Translations under genes and position numbers: made by a program
NCBI GenBank assembly: GCA_024402565.1
Contig: JAKSTM010000008.1
Coordinates: 1 to 64,000, forward strand
DNA from: Treponema sp.
GTDB lineage: Bacteria > Spirochaetota > Spirochaetia > Treponematales > Treponemataceae
Reading direction: 5' to 3'
Length of the DNA: 64,000 bases
The notes under the pieces: model-generated
Database searches by the model: none
Told to the model about the DNA's origin: nothing
The model's input: the letters and a program-made list of their open reading frames with translations, nothing else
Part shown: positions 14,562 through 23,280 of the stretch, piece by piece
How the letters are laid out: each line of letters begins with the position of its first letter
How positions within the stretch are numbered: position 1 is the first letter of the stretch

Positions 14562-17174
14562 TTGAATTCTGGACAAAGAACAGCAGTCAGTCTTCTGGTT
14601 ACTGCCGCTTTATTTACAGGATTCGTTTTTTCGGTTTATTCTTCGGTTTTTTCAAAAATTGAAGCAAAATTTTATGAACCGGAACGAATATCTGTAGAAA
14701 GAGAACGGTTAAGCCAGTCAGCTGATTTTTGTAACAATTATATACAGAATATTCTCGAAAAAACGGCAGCCTATGCAACTTCGCCAGTGGTGAACAGTTA
14801 TTTTTCACAGACACCGACAGAAAGTGAAGTTACAGAACGGGTAAACCTTTCTGGTGAGTTATTTGCATCTCTTCCGGCTCTGGATGGTTTCCGTCTTCTG
14901 GATAAAAATGGAAGAAATCTTCATTACAGTTCTTATTCCGCTGATATTGTAAAGCAAAATGGAACAACACGAATTTATAAGAATTACCCGGATATTTCTG
15001 CTCTCCAGGGTGAAAGTGATTTTTCATTGGTTTCAATTCCAGATTCGCAGGATGTTCCAAAATATAAAGTAAGCTTTAATCCTGATAAACATTTTTTGAA
15101 TATATCTATTCCTGTTTATGATAATTTGAAATTATTCCGTGGAAATTTTGTATTTTATTTCAGAACCCTGGATTTGGAACGTGAACTGGTAAAAGAAGGT
15201 TTCGTTTCATTAGGTGAGTCTGTTTCTCTTTTAATTTCAGAAGATAAACTTCATGCCGGAATTCTTGTTGGGCTTCCAAAAATTGGAAATGAATTGTTTG
15301 TAAAACCAGTTATGGATTCATGGCAGAAAAAAAATTCAGGTCCGGATAAGGTTTTGGAAACTGACGAAGATGTTTCGTGGATAATTCTTTCTGACTATTC
15401 GTCCTCATATATTTCATATTCCGGATTATACAAAAGTGATTATTTTGAGTTACCGGAAACAGCGCGTATTCTGATTCTGGTTTGTGTATTTATTACTTTG
15501 TTCCTAATAATGTTCCTTTTATTCAGTATAAAGATCGATGACATGGTTGTTATTCGTTCACGAATACGAAAAATCCAATTTGCATTGATTGAGGAATATT
15601 TAAATAACAGAGAGTCTGTTGACTGGGCACAAGTTTCTCACCAGATAGAAGGGCGGAAAGATGAACTGTTCCGTGATGTAAAGAAAAGCCTTGGTCGTAA
15701 GGGACGAAAACATGAAAATCAGGTGGATGCACTTTTAAATAAGAGCTGGGAAGAAATTCTTTCAGCTATTGGTGCCCGTCAGGATTACGAAAAACAAATA
15801 TCATACAGCAAAGATTCGTCTTCAGAATTGAAAAAGATGCTCGAAGAAGTTTTGAGCAAATCTGAAATAAAAGTAAAAGCAATAGAAAATCACGTTGAAA
15901 GAATAGAAAAAACTGAAACAGTAGAAGAACTGGACGAAGTCGAAGAAGCTGAAGCGGTAGAAGAACTGGACGAAGTCGAAGAAGCCGAAGCGGTAGAGGA
16001 ACTGGACGAAGTCGAAGAAGTAGAAGCGGTAGAAGAATTAGATGAAGTAGAAGAAGTTGAAGCCGTAGAAGAAGTAGGCGAAGTCGAAGAAGCTGAAACA
16101 GTAGAAGAACTGGACGAAGTCGAAGAAGTTGAAGCTGTAGAAGAGCTGGACGAAGTTGAAGAAGCTGAAGCCGTAGAAGAAGTAGACGAAGTAGAAGAAG
16201 CTGAAGCGGTAGAAGAGCTGGACGAAGTCGAAGAAGCAGAAGCGGTAGAAGAGCTGGTCGAAGTAGAAGAAGCTGAAACCGTAGAAGAAGCAGAAGTCGT
16301 AGAAGTTGAAGCCGTAGAAGAGCTGGACGAAGTTGAAGAAGTTGAAGCCGTAGAAGAAGAAGACGAAGTCGAAGAGGTTGAAACAGTAGAAGAACTGGAC
16401 GAAGTTGAAGAAGCTGAAGCCGTTGAAGAATTAGGCGAAGTCGAAGAGGCTGAAACAGTAGAAGAACTGGACGAAGTCGAAGAAATTGAAGCGGTAGAAG
16501 AGCTGGACGAAGTCGAAGAAGTAGACGAAGTTGAAGAGGCTGAAACAGTAGAAGAGTTGGATGAAGTCGAAGAAGCTGAAGCGATAGAAGAAGTAGACGA
16601 AGTCGAAGAGGCTGAATCCGTAGAAGAATTAGGCGAAGTAGAAGAAGCTGAAACAGTAGAAGAAGTAGACGAAGTCGAAGAAGTTGAAACTGTGGAAGAA
16701 GAAGACGAAGTCGAAGAAGAAGAAGCGGTAGAAGAGAAAGATGTTAGCGGTGATTTTGTGGAGCCTGTGGTAGAACGGGATGCTCTATTCTTAGATGCTA
16801 ACAGTACCTTCAAAAACAATTCAGAAGAAGAATTTGCTACAGTCGAAAATATTTTTGCAGAAGAACTCCGCTTTGGTGAAGATTATGTAAGAACGATTAA
16901 ACACGCGGAAGATACCCAGGTGGAAACTGCTGTCGTTTTCGATCTGTTTAATCCGGAATTCGGAGAAAATGAAGAGTTGCTTCCAGTGGAAGAAGAAAAA
17001 TCTTTTGCTATGGCCACTTTTGGTGCAAATAATAACAATATTACAGATCTTGAAAGTGAAAATGAAACAATCGTAGAAAAAGAAGGCATCTATTCAATTT
17101 CTGAAACCATAGAAGTCCCAAATAAGGGACTAGATAAAAATTTCAAGAAACTCGTAGACGCCGTTCTTCGATAA
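14562..17174 (+). CDS. Membrane protein with sensor-like extracytoplasmic domain and acidic repeat tail
   Basis: The start is TTG 14562, supported by TTAGGA seven bases upstream and by the lack of any ATG near the N-terminus. The 870-residue protein has an N-terminal membrane anchor (about 8-30), an extracytoplasmic region of some 270 residues, and a second membrane helix (about 303-325, ILILVCVFITLFLIMFLLFS). The layout is that of a chemoreceptor or sensor kinase, but no signalling, kinase or HAMP-type output domain is evident. The cytoplasmic part (about 326-450) is charged and probably helical. It is followed by about 22 acidic 12-residue repeats (453-725) and a unique acidic C-terminus. 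Function is unknown. Confidence 0.75.
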   Translation: MNSGQRTAVSLLVTAALFTGFVFSVYSSVFSKIEAKFYEPERISVERERLSQSADFCNNYIQNILEKTAAYATSPVVNSYFSQTPTESEVTERVNLSGELFASLPALDGFRLLDKNGRNLHYSSYSADIVKQNGTTRIYKNYPDISALQGESDFSLVSIPDSQDVPKYKVSFNPDKHFLNISIPVYDNLKLFRGNFVFYFRTLDLERELVKEGFVSLGESVSLLISEDKLHAGILVGLPKIGNELFVKPVMDSWQKKNSGPDKVLETDEDVSWIILSDYSSSYISYSGLYKSDYFELPETARILILVCVFITLFLIMFLLFSIKIDDMVVIRSRIRKIQFALIEEYLNNRESVDWAQVSHQIEGRKDELFRDVKKSLGRKGRKHENQVDALLNKSWEEILSAIGARQDYEKQISYSKDSSSELKKMLEEVLSKSEIKVKAIENHVERIEKTETVEELDEVEEAEAVEELDEVEEAEAVEELDEVEEVEAVEELDEVEEVEAVEEVGEVEEAETVEELDEVEEVEAVEELDEVEEAEAVEEVDEVEEAEAVEELDEVEEAEAVEELVEVEEAETVEEAEVVEVEAVEELDEVEEVEAVEEEDEVEEVETVEELDEVEEAEAVEELGEVEEAETVEELDEVEEIEAVEELDEVEEVDEVEEAETVEELDEVEEAEAIEEVDEVEEAESVEELGEVEEAETVEEVDEVEEVETVEEEDEVEEEEAVEEKDVSGDFVEPVVERDALFLDANSTFKNNSEEEFATVENIFAEELRFGEDYVRTIKHAEDTQVETAVVFDLFNPEFGENEELLPVEEEKSFAMATFGANNNNITDLESENETIVEKEGIYSISETIEVPNKGLDKNFKKLVDAVLR
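15918..16737 (+). repeat. 36-bp in-frame tandem repeats encoding an acidic 12-residue unit
   Basis: About 22 units of the pattern [TAS]-V-E-E-[LVE]-[DG]-E-V-E-E-[AVI]-E are encoded in tandem, almost all exactly 36 bp. One unit is shortened by a codon (near TVEEAEVVEVE) and one carries an extra six codons (VEEVDEVEEAE). The units differ mainly at synonymous sites and at the same few variable positions, indicating repeated duplication and exchange. Glu makes up about half of the residues. Confidence 0.9.
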
Positions 17175-17190
17175 TTAATTGAATTGTAAG

Positions 17191-18756
17191 TTATTGAATG
17201 TTCGAAAGTGAGCTTTGCATAAGCTGAACGAACAAGTAAATCTTCTTGTATATGTCAATACCAAATTTTAAAAGAGGTTTGTCGCTGAATCTTTCCAGTT
17301 CTTTCCAGTTTTGAATAAGAACATGTTTTGGCTTCTGTTCATCTTCTATAACCTGTTTTAAAAGTTTTCCAATCTGAATCAAATCCTGTGTTGCTGTAAC
17401 AAGGAAACCTTTAGCAGTTTCGTTTGCATCGTTTACAAGTCTGTTAATGATATTTTCTGCTCCAGGATCGTGGGCAATTTTAGGAAGAAGAGTTTTTATC
17501 TTCATTCCGATTGTGCCTTCTTCAGCAAGCGAAAGGTCGAAAGAGGTAATCTGGTCTGAGATAGAAAGTAATTCCTGATATCCGTTGGAAATTGGGGCAG
17601 AGAGTGTAGCATCCCATTGTCCACGAATAACAACAATGTCTGTGTATTCACGAACATCTGATTTGATAAAATTCAGAATAAATTCTTTCAGGTAGTTTAA
17701 TCCGTCACAGAACTGATAAGTGGTAAGTTCCTTTTTCTCCAAAACACCGTTAAATGAATTTACGTAATTTGTCAGCTGATCGATGGTTGTTTTTCCAAAA
17801 ATCTTCATACAGATGTCATTTGTTTTTGAAGCCTTTTGCTGTGATTCAATTTTCGAAATTGCATTTTCAACTTCTTCGTGGATTTTGTCCATGTATACGT
17901 CAAGAATTGTTTCCGTAGTGTGTGATACAGTTGGAGCAAAATCCGGCTTCTGGAGAATCAGGCGGCAAATATATTCCAGGGCGTGAGAACTCTGAATGGA
18001 TTTAAGTCTTTGAACAATTTTTCTCCAAGTATTTGCAGAGATTAATTCGCTTCCTTTCATTTCTTTCAGGAGTTCAAAGAAATCGTCCCATGCAATTCCA
18101 TCTGGAATTGAATAAATGAGAGTTATTAAATCCTGAAGTTCTTCCACTATATATTCAGCACTGGTTTTGTCGAAGTTTGGAGTTGCGGCAAAATTTCCTT
18201 CCTGGAAAGAAGAGGCAAATTTTTTTAGCATAAAGTAAAAATCGAATGAACAAAAATCACTGAATGCTTTATAAGCCTTATAGCAGTTTTCAATTCTTGT
18301 AACACGTTCAGAATCAAAATCACTGTTAAGAACATCCAGGTCGCTTTCAATTTGGCTTCGAATGTTTTCAATAGGAATCTTTTTTGACATCTCGATAATC
18401 TTGTTTTCATCAAGGTGTTCAAGAACTTCAATCTGCTTTTCAGAAAGTGAGAAATTGATAATCTTTAATTTGATTGAATTCTGGTTTGGAATTCCGCGGA
18501 TAAAGTTCTGTGCAGAGAAAATGATTTTGTAAATATCGTAAAAAAGTTTTGCAAAGCTTGGGAGCATTTCGCCTGACTGTGGACGATAAAAAGAATGATA
18601 TTTTGATTTTGCCAAGTCTTTTGCAATTGCCTTTAGTCGGCGTTTTTTTTCAGCTTCCGGAGAATGTGAGTTAAACAGCGCTTCGATTATATTTTGAAAA
18701 AAACTGCCTCCTTTTTTAGGTGCGTTTTTGTTATCATCTTCCTTATTGTAGTTCAT
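17191..18756 (-). CDS. Conserved spirochaete protein of unknown function
   Basis: This protein is about 520 residues long, largely helical and without signal peptide or membrane segments. It opens with a charged, Lys/Asn-rich stretch and GGSFFQNIIEALFNSHSPEAE. It resembles a treponemal family of unknown function (I believe the DUF5312 type), but I cannot confirm that by eye. I prefer ATG 18756 to the TTG two codons upstream, because TATTAT on the minus strand ends 6 nt before that ATG. The gene is convergent with the acidic-repeat gene (16-bp gap, no clear terminator) and divergent from the histidine genes. Confidence 0.6.
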   Translation of the reverse strand: MNYNKEDDNKNAPKKGGSFFQNIIEALFNSHSPEAEKKRRLKAIAKDLAKSKYHSFYRPQSGEMLPSFAKLFYDIYKIIFSAQNFIRGIPNQNSIKLKIINFSLSEKQIEVLEHLDENKIIEMSKKIPIENIRSQIESDLDVLNSDFDSERVTRIENCYKAYKAFSDFCSFDFYFMLKKFASSFQEGNFAATPNFDKTSAEYIVEELQDLITLIYSIPDGIAWDDFFELLKEMKGSELISANTWRKIVQRLKSIQSSHALEYICRLILQKPDFAPTVSHTTETILDVYMDKIHEEVENAISKIESQQKASKTNDICMKIFGKTTIDQLTNYVNSFNGVLEKKELTTYQFCDGLNYLKEFILNFIKSDVREYTDIVVIRGQWDATLSAPISNGYQELLSISDQITSFDLSLAEEGTIGMKIKTLLPKIAHDPGAENIINRLVNDANETAKGFLVTATQDLIQIGKLLKQVIEDEQKPKHVLIQNWKELERFSDKPLLKFGIDIYKKIYLFVQLMQSSLSNIQ

Positions 18757-18836
18757 ATTCAAATAATACGGGAAAAATGACCAATTTTCAAGAAAATCTA
18801 TATTATCTCTTATATTATAGTAAAGAACCGCTTTAT

Positions 18837-18865
18837 TTGAAAATCTGGCCTGTTTTTGGTAAAAT
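18837..18865 (+). promoter_or_regulatory. Promoter of the hisA-hisI-hisE fusion gene
   Basis: TTGAAA (18837-18842), a 17-bp spacer and TAAAAT (18860-18865) match a housekeeping sigma promoter. The ATG follows 8 nt after the -10 box and no Shine-Dalgarno sequence is visible, so the mRNA should be leaderless. Confidence 0.7.
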
Positions 18866-18873
18866 GAAATACT

Positions 18874-20166
18874 ATGGTAATAGCTTCAATTGATTTGAAA
18901 AACGGACATGTCGTTCAGCTTAAGAACGGCAAAGAACTGGTTCTGCAGCGCGATGACGCTGACAATCTTATTTCAGAATTCAACAAGTACGGTGAAGTTG
19001 CTGTAATCGACCTGGATGCAGCATTAGGAAACCTGGATGAAAAGGGCAACACCGTTAACACTCCGCTTTTAAAATCACTTCTCCATCATGGAAACGTTCG
19101 TACAGGCGGCGGCATTAAGACCGTAAAACGCGCAAAGGAACTTATTTCCCTGGGAGCTGAAAAAGTTATCATCGGTTCTATGGCATGGAAGACAAACCCA
19201 CAGCCTGGTGAATCAGTAATGAACGAAGAATTCCTTGATGAACTGGTTAGTGCCATTGGCAAAGACCGGGTAATCATCAGTGTAGATGCAATCAACGGAA
19301 AAATTGCCGTAAAAGGCTGGACAGAAAGTCTTGAAATCCCATTGGTAGAAGGTGCAAAACAGGCAGAAAAATACTGTTCGGAAATGCTTTTCACTTGTGT
19401 AGAAAAAGAAGGCTGCATGCAGGGAACAAACATGGATTATGTAAAAGCCCTTCGTGAAGCTGTAAGCTGCCGCGTTGTTGCAGCAGGCGGTATTTCAAGC
19501 GTAGAAGAAATTGCAGAACTTGAAAAAATCCATTGTGACGTTCAGCTTGGAATGGCACTTTACACAGGAAAGGTAAGTCTTAAAGATTCATTTATTGCCT
19601 GTCTGGACTTTAACAAAGTGCCTCTTATTCCTGTAATTGCTCAGAGCGTAAACGGTCAGGTTCTTATGGAAGGCTACGCAAACGCAGAAGCTTTTGCAAA
19701 AACTTTTGATACAGGAAAACTGACTTTTTACAGCCGCTCACATCAGAAACTCTGGACAAAGGGCGAAACAAGCGGAAACTTTCTGGAAGTGGTAAAACTC
19801 CGTGTTGACTGTGACCGCGATACAGTTCTTGCAACTGTTAAACCAAAAGGACCTGCATGCCATACAGGAAGCTGGACTTGTTTTGGAAGCGACCCGATGG
19901 AAGCTTCAAGTATGGGACGCCTTTACGACATCATCGCTGACCGTTTTGCAAATCCAAAACCTGGTTCATATACAGCAACTCTTAATGAAAGACGTGTTCG
20001 TGAAAAGGTTGAAGAAGAAGCTGAAGAACTCTGCGAAGCTGAAGGAAAAGATGAGGTAATCTGGGAAGCGGCAGACCTTATGTATTTCGTAAACGTACTC
20101 CTTTATAAGGAAGGGGTTACCTGGCAGGACGTTTATGACGAATTGGACAAGAGACACAAAAAATAA
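18874..20166 (+). CDS. Fused HisA-HisI-HisE histidine biosynthesis protein
   Basis: Three histidine enzymes are joined in 430 residues. Residues 1-245 resemble HisA (ProFAR isomerase, a TIM barrel): IDLKNG with Asp7, GGGI at 78-81, VDAINGKIAVKGW with Asp138, and AAGGISS at 203-209. Residues about 255-340 are HisI (phosphoribosyl-AMP cyclohydrolase): FYSRSHQKLWTKGETSGN, the Asp trio D312/D314/D316, and metal-binding Cys313, Cys329 and Cys336. Residues about 345-428 are HisE (phosphoribosyl-ATP pyrophosphatase): EEEAEELCEAEG and WEAADLMYF. The chain thus covers steps 2-4 of the pathway. hisD follows. The HisI-HisE part and the following HisD occur in the same order as in fungal HIS4. An alternative HisF identity for the barrel is less likely because the N-terminus fits HisA. 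Confidence 0.85.
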   Translation: MVIASIDLKNGHVVQLKNGKELVLQRDDADNLISEFNKYGEVAVIDLDAALGNLDEKGNTVNTPLLKSLLHHGNVRTGGGIKTVKRAKELISLGAEKVIIGSMAWKTNPQPGESVMNEEFLDELVSAIGKDRVIISVDAINGKIAVKGWTESLEIPLVEGAKQAEKYCSEMLFTCVEKEGCMQGTNMDYVKALREAVSCRVVAAGGISSVEEIAELEKIHCDVQLGMALYTGKVSLKDSFIACLDFNKVPLIPVIAQSVNGQVLMEGYANAEAFAKTFDTGKLTFYSRSHQKLWTKGETSGNFLEVVKLRVDCDRDTVLATVKPKGPACHTGSWTCFGSDPMEASSMGRLYDIIADRFANPKPGSYTATLNERRVREKVEEEAEELCEAEGKDEVIWEAADLMYFVNVLLYKEGVTWQDVYDELDKRHKK

Positions 20167-20186
20167 TTCCGAAGGAATTATTTTTT
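20162..20186 (+). terminator. Intrinsic terminator after the HisA-HisI-HisE gene
   Basis: AATAATTCC (20162-20170) and GGAATTATT (20174-20182) form a 9-bp stem with loop GAA, followed by more T. It overlaps the stop codon, so hisD probably depends on readthrough or on its own promoter. Confidence 0.65.
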
Positions 20187-20192
20187 GTGTAA

Positions 20193-20264
20193 GTAATAAG
20201 TAATAGGTAATAAGTAATAATTGAGACTGGAAATTATTACCTATTACTTATTACCTATTACCTA
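20193..20264. repeat. Heptamer-based inverted repeat array between histidine genes
   Basis: The left arm consists of 7-bp steps GTAATAA, GTAATAG, GTAATAA, GTAATAA. After a short centre (GAGACTGGA) the right arm runs back as ATTATTACC, TATTACTTATT and so on, giving arms of about 30 bp that pair almost perfectly. The 7-bp period links it to the arrays inside the RluA-type gene at 27013-27471. A second small hairpin, TCTGCA with TGCAGA (20269-20293), lies just before the hisD ribosome binding site. No gene is present in this gap. Confidence 0.8.
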
Positions 20265-20313
20265 AAAAAATCTGCATTTTGTTTTTTGCAGAAAGATAGA
20301 GAGGATTAATACA

Positions 20314-21678
20314 GTGATTAAAATACAGAAATATACTGAAGTCGAGGCAGATTTTTTTAAGGGTCGTGCTTTCGGCGATTCAAACGAAGTAGTTAAATCT
20401 GTACTTGAAGAAGTGCAGAAAAAAGGAGACGCAGCACTTCGCGTTTACGGAACAAAATTTGATGTTTCCGCTCCTGCAACTTTTGAAATCCCTCAGGAAG
20501 AACTGAAGGCTGCGGCAGAAAAACTGCACGCAAAAAATCCTGATGTTTATAACGCCATTATGTATTCACATGATATGGCTTTGCGCTTTGCAAAAGAACA
20601 GAGAAAATCTTTCAAGGATTTTGAAATCGAACTTGAACCTGGTGTTTTTACAGGACAGAAAACAATTCCTGTTGAAAAAGCAGGCTGTTATGTTCCTGCA
20701 GGACGTTTCCCTCTGGTTTCAACTGTAGTTATGGCAGTTACCCCTGCAAAAGCTGCAGGCGTTGATGAAATTATTATGTGTACACCTCCTCGTGTTCACC
20801 CTGATGACAGAATGGAAGCAGATAAGCACGGAACAGGGGCTCCTGGAAAAGCTTTCATTGGTGGAAAACCTTATGCCGACGAAGGAATCATGGCTGCCGC
20901 TTATATCTGCGGTGTAGACCATGTTTATGCTGTGGGCGGCAGCCAGGCAATTGCTGCCATGGCTTACGGAACAGAAACAGTTCCTAAAGTTGATGTAATT
21001 GTTGGACCTGGAAACAAGTTCGTTGCATCTGCAAAAAAAGAAGTTTATGGAACTGTCGGAATCGATATGATTGCAGGTCCTACAGAAGTTTTAGTTATTG
21101 CTGATGAATCTGCAAATCCTGCATGGGTAGCAGCAGATATGCTTGCTCAGGCAGAACATGACGTAGTTGCTCAGCCTGTCCTTGTTACAACAAGTGAAGC
21201 ATTTGCAAAAAAAGTTTCTGCAGAAATTGAAAAGCAGCTTGAAACACTTCCAACAAAAGAAACTGCTCGTCAGAGCGTAGACAATTATGGAAAAATCATC
21301 ATTGCTGAAAATCTTGATCAGGCTGTAGAAGCTGCAAACCGCAAAGCTCCTGAACATCTGGAACTGGCAATGGAAGAAGGCAAAGTACGCGACAAGATTG
21401 CAAAAGCAGTTCGTAATTATGGTTCACTGTTTATTGGACACAGTTCAGCAGAAGTATTCGGCGACTATTCAGCCGGTCTGAACCACACTCTTCCTACAAG
21501 CGGAAGCGCACGTTTCACTGGCGGACTTTCTGTTCGTATGTTCCTTAAGACTGTTACAACACTCCGCACAATTGACGGAAGCTCGGGAATGACAAAAAGC
21601 GCCGTTGCTGCAGGTTACCTTGGCGATGCCGAAGGCCTTGCCGGACATGCCGCTGCAGCACGTATCCGCATAAAATAA
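20314..21678 (+). CDS. hisD: Histidinol dehydrogenase
   Basis: HisD oxidises L-histidinol to histidine in two NAD-dependent steps, the last reactions of the pathway. The 454-residue product has the expected motifs: AGCYVPAGRFPLVSTVVM, the NAD/zinc region YAVGGSQAIAAMAYGT, VGPGNKFVASAKKEVYG, IDMIAGPTEVLVIAD, AEHD with the zinc/catalytic His, and NHTLPTSGSARFTGGLSV near the end. Length is slightly above the usual 430-440. The start is GTG 20314, supported by GAGAGG eight bases upstream. It follows the HisA-HisI-HisE fusion gene across the heptamer array. def and fmt come next on the same strand, 17 bp after its stop. Confidence 0.96.
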   Translation: MIKIQKYTEVEADFFKGRAFGDSNEVVKSVLEEVQKKGDAALRVYGTKFDVSAPATFEIPQEELKAAAEKLHAKNPDVYNAIMYSHDMALRFAKEQRKSFKDFEIELEPGVFTGQKTIPVEKAGCYVPAGRFPLVSTVVMAVTPAKAAGVDEIIMCTPPRVHPDDRMEADKHGTGAPGKAFIGGKPYADEGIMAAAYICGVDHVYAVGGSQAIAAMAYGTETVPKVDVIVGPGNKFVASAKKEVYGTVGIDMIAGPTEVLVIADESANPAWVAADMLAQAEHDVVAQPVLVTTSEAFAKKVSAEIEKQLETLPTKETARQSVDNYGKIIIAENLDQAVEAANRKAPEHLELAMEEGKVRDKIAKAVRNYGSLFIGHSSAEVFGDYSAGLNHTLPTSGSARFTGGLSVRMFLKTVTTLRTIDGSSGMTKSAVAAGYLGDAEGLAGHAAAARIRIK

Positions 21679-21695
21679 ATTATTGGAGACTCAGA

Positions 21696-22259
21696 ATGAT
21701 TTTACCTATTGTCAAACTTGGTGAAGATATATTAAGACAGAAAGCTCAGCCTGTTCCTGAAGTTACAGATGAAATCAAAAAGCTTTGCGAAGATATGTTC
21801 GAAACAATGGATGCTGCTGACGGAGTAGGGCTTGCCGCTCCACAGATCGGGCTCCCGCTCCGCATGTTTGTTTTAATGGCAGATGATGATGTCCGCCGCG
21901 TTTTCATCAATCCTCAGATTATCGCAACTTCTGAAGAACTTGGGGACTATGATGAAGGTTGTTTAAGTCTTCCAAAAATTTACGAAACAATCAGACGTCC
22001 TGTTCGTGTAACTTGTCAGGCTCTGAACGAAAACGGAAAACCATTCACTGTTGAAGCAGACGGTCTTCTTGCCCGCATCATCCAGCACGAATATGATCAC
22101 CTGGATGGAATTGTTTTCATTGACCGCGGCGATCCTGACTTTGCAAAGAAAACTGAAGAACAGATGAAAAAGCGTGCAGAACGCGCAGCACAGAAAGCAG
22201 CAGAAAAAGAACGTAAGGCTGCAAAAATTGCTGCTAAACTTGCAGCAAAAAATAAGTAG
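21696..22259 (+). CDS. def: Peptide deformylase
   Basis: Peptide deformylase removes the formyl group from new N-termini. The three metal-site motifs are intact: GVGLAAPQIGLP (motif 1), EGCLSLP with the metal-binding Cys (motif 2), and QHEYDHLDG with the two His and catalytic Glu (motif 3). The 187-residue chain has a Lys/Ala-rich C-terminal tail (from about residue 152, KKRAERAAQKAAEKERKAA) longer than in most homologues and probably helical. TGGAG precedes the ATG. fmt follows after 22 bp, the common def-fmt pairing that couples formylation with deformylation. Confidence 0.97.
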   Translation: MILPIVKLGEDILRQKAQPVPEVTDEIKKLCEDMFETMDAADGVGLAAPQIGLPLRMFVLMADDDVRRVFINPQIIATSEELGDYDEGCLSLPKIYETIRRPVRVTCQALNENGKPFTVEADGLLARIIQHEYDHLDGIVFIDRGDPDFAKKTEEQMKKRAERAAQKAAEKERKAAKIAAKLAAKNK

Positions 22260-22281
22260 AAATCCAGGTATAAAAGAAATA

Positions 22282-23247
22282 ATGAAGATTTTGTATGCAG
22301 GTAGTCCTGAAGCTGCCGCTGAAACATTAAAGATTCTCCTTGAAAACCAGGTTCAGTGCGGCTTCGAAGTGGCAGGTGTTCTTACAAATCCTCCTGCAAC
22401 TCAGGGACGTCATAAGGACCTTATTCCGACTCCGGTAGAAGTTCTTGCAAGGGAAAACAATATTCCGGTATTTACTCCTGAACATCTGGACGGCCCATGC
22501 CGTGAAGCAGTAGAACCTTTGGAATGTGACCTTCTTGTAAGCTTTGCATACGGTCACATCTTCGGACCAAAGTTTTTTGCGATGTTCAAAATGGGCGGAA
22601 TAAATCTTCATCCGTCACTTTTACCAAAATACCGCGGATGCACACCGATTCCTGCTGCAATTCTGAACCGCGATGAAAAAACTGCAGTTACAGTTCAAAG
22701 TCTTGCTCTTAAAATGGATGAAGGAAATATTCTGGCACAGGAAGTTCTTTCTCTTGATGGAACTGAAACAAGCGGAAACCTCCTTATGAAGGCTGCAGAA
22801 ATCGGGGCAGGACTTATTTCGGGGCTTTTGAAAGAAGCTTCAGAGAATGGAAGTCTTCCAGAAGGAAAGCCTCAGGAAGGGGACGCATCTTATACCGGAA
22901 TCATTACAAAAGCAGACGGGAAAATTGACTGGAATAAATCAGCTGTGGAAATTTCTGCACAGCTTAGGGCTTATACTCCTGAACCAGGCATCTGGTGTTA
23001 TTGTGACGAAACTGCAGGAAGTGAAAGTCTTAAAATTATAGAAGCCCTTGCAAAGGATGATGACGACCAGTCAAATTCTGAACCTGCAGGAAAAGTTATA
23101 CGCTTTTCAAAACCGGAAGGGATTTTTATAAAATGTGGAAAAGGTCAGCTTTGTGTAACTGTTTTGCAGAAGCAGGGAAAGAAAGCTATGACATATAAAG
23201 ACTTTATGAATGGTAGTCGTGATTTTATTGGAAAAGTTTTAAAATAA
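22282..23247 (+). CDS. fmt: Methionyl-tRNA formyltransferase
   Basis: Fmt transfers a formyl group from 10-formyl-tetrahydrofolate to initiator Met-tRNA. I start it at ATG 22282 (MKILYAGSPEAAAETLKILL), because the longer frame would run through the end of def. The active-site stretch NLHPSLLPKYRGCTPI holds the conserved His and loop, with Asn108-like and Asp-containing segments (KMDEGNIL) in order. A C-terminal OB-like domain follows (about 205-320, from YTGIITKADGKIDW). Length (321) is normal. The gene lies between def and the PASTA gene on one strand. Confidence 0.95.
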   Translation: MKILYAGSPEAAAETLKILLENQVQCGFEVAGVLTNPPATQGRHKDLIPTPVEVLARENNIPVFTPEHLDGPCREAVEPLECDLLVSFAYGHIFGPKFFAMFKMGGINLHPSLLPKYRGCTPIPAAILNRDEKTAVTVQSLALKMDEGNILAQEVLSLDGTETSGNLLMKAAEIGAGLISGLLKEASENGSLPEGKPQEGDASYTGIITKADGKIDWNKSAVEISAQLRAYTPEPGIWCYCDETAGSESLKIIEALAKDDDDQSNSEPAGKVIRFSKPEGIFIKCGKGQLCVTVLQKQGKKAMTYKDFMNGSRDFIGKVLK

Positions 23248-23280
23248 TTTTTCCGGAAAAAAACTTAAGGATAAAAACAT

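Noticed and set aside
15890-16819. 309-residue Ser/Thr-rich open frame on the minus strand
   Set aside because: It is the antisense reading of the Glu-rich tandem repeat; GAA/GTA codons read backwards give Ser/Thr. It has no start signal and no independent support.
22174-22281. Upstream in-frame extension of fmt
   Set aside because: It would overlap the end of def out of frame and add residues not found at the N-terminus of Fmt, which begins with the nucleotide-fold strand MKILYAGSP.
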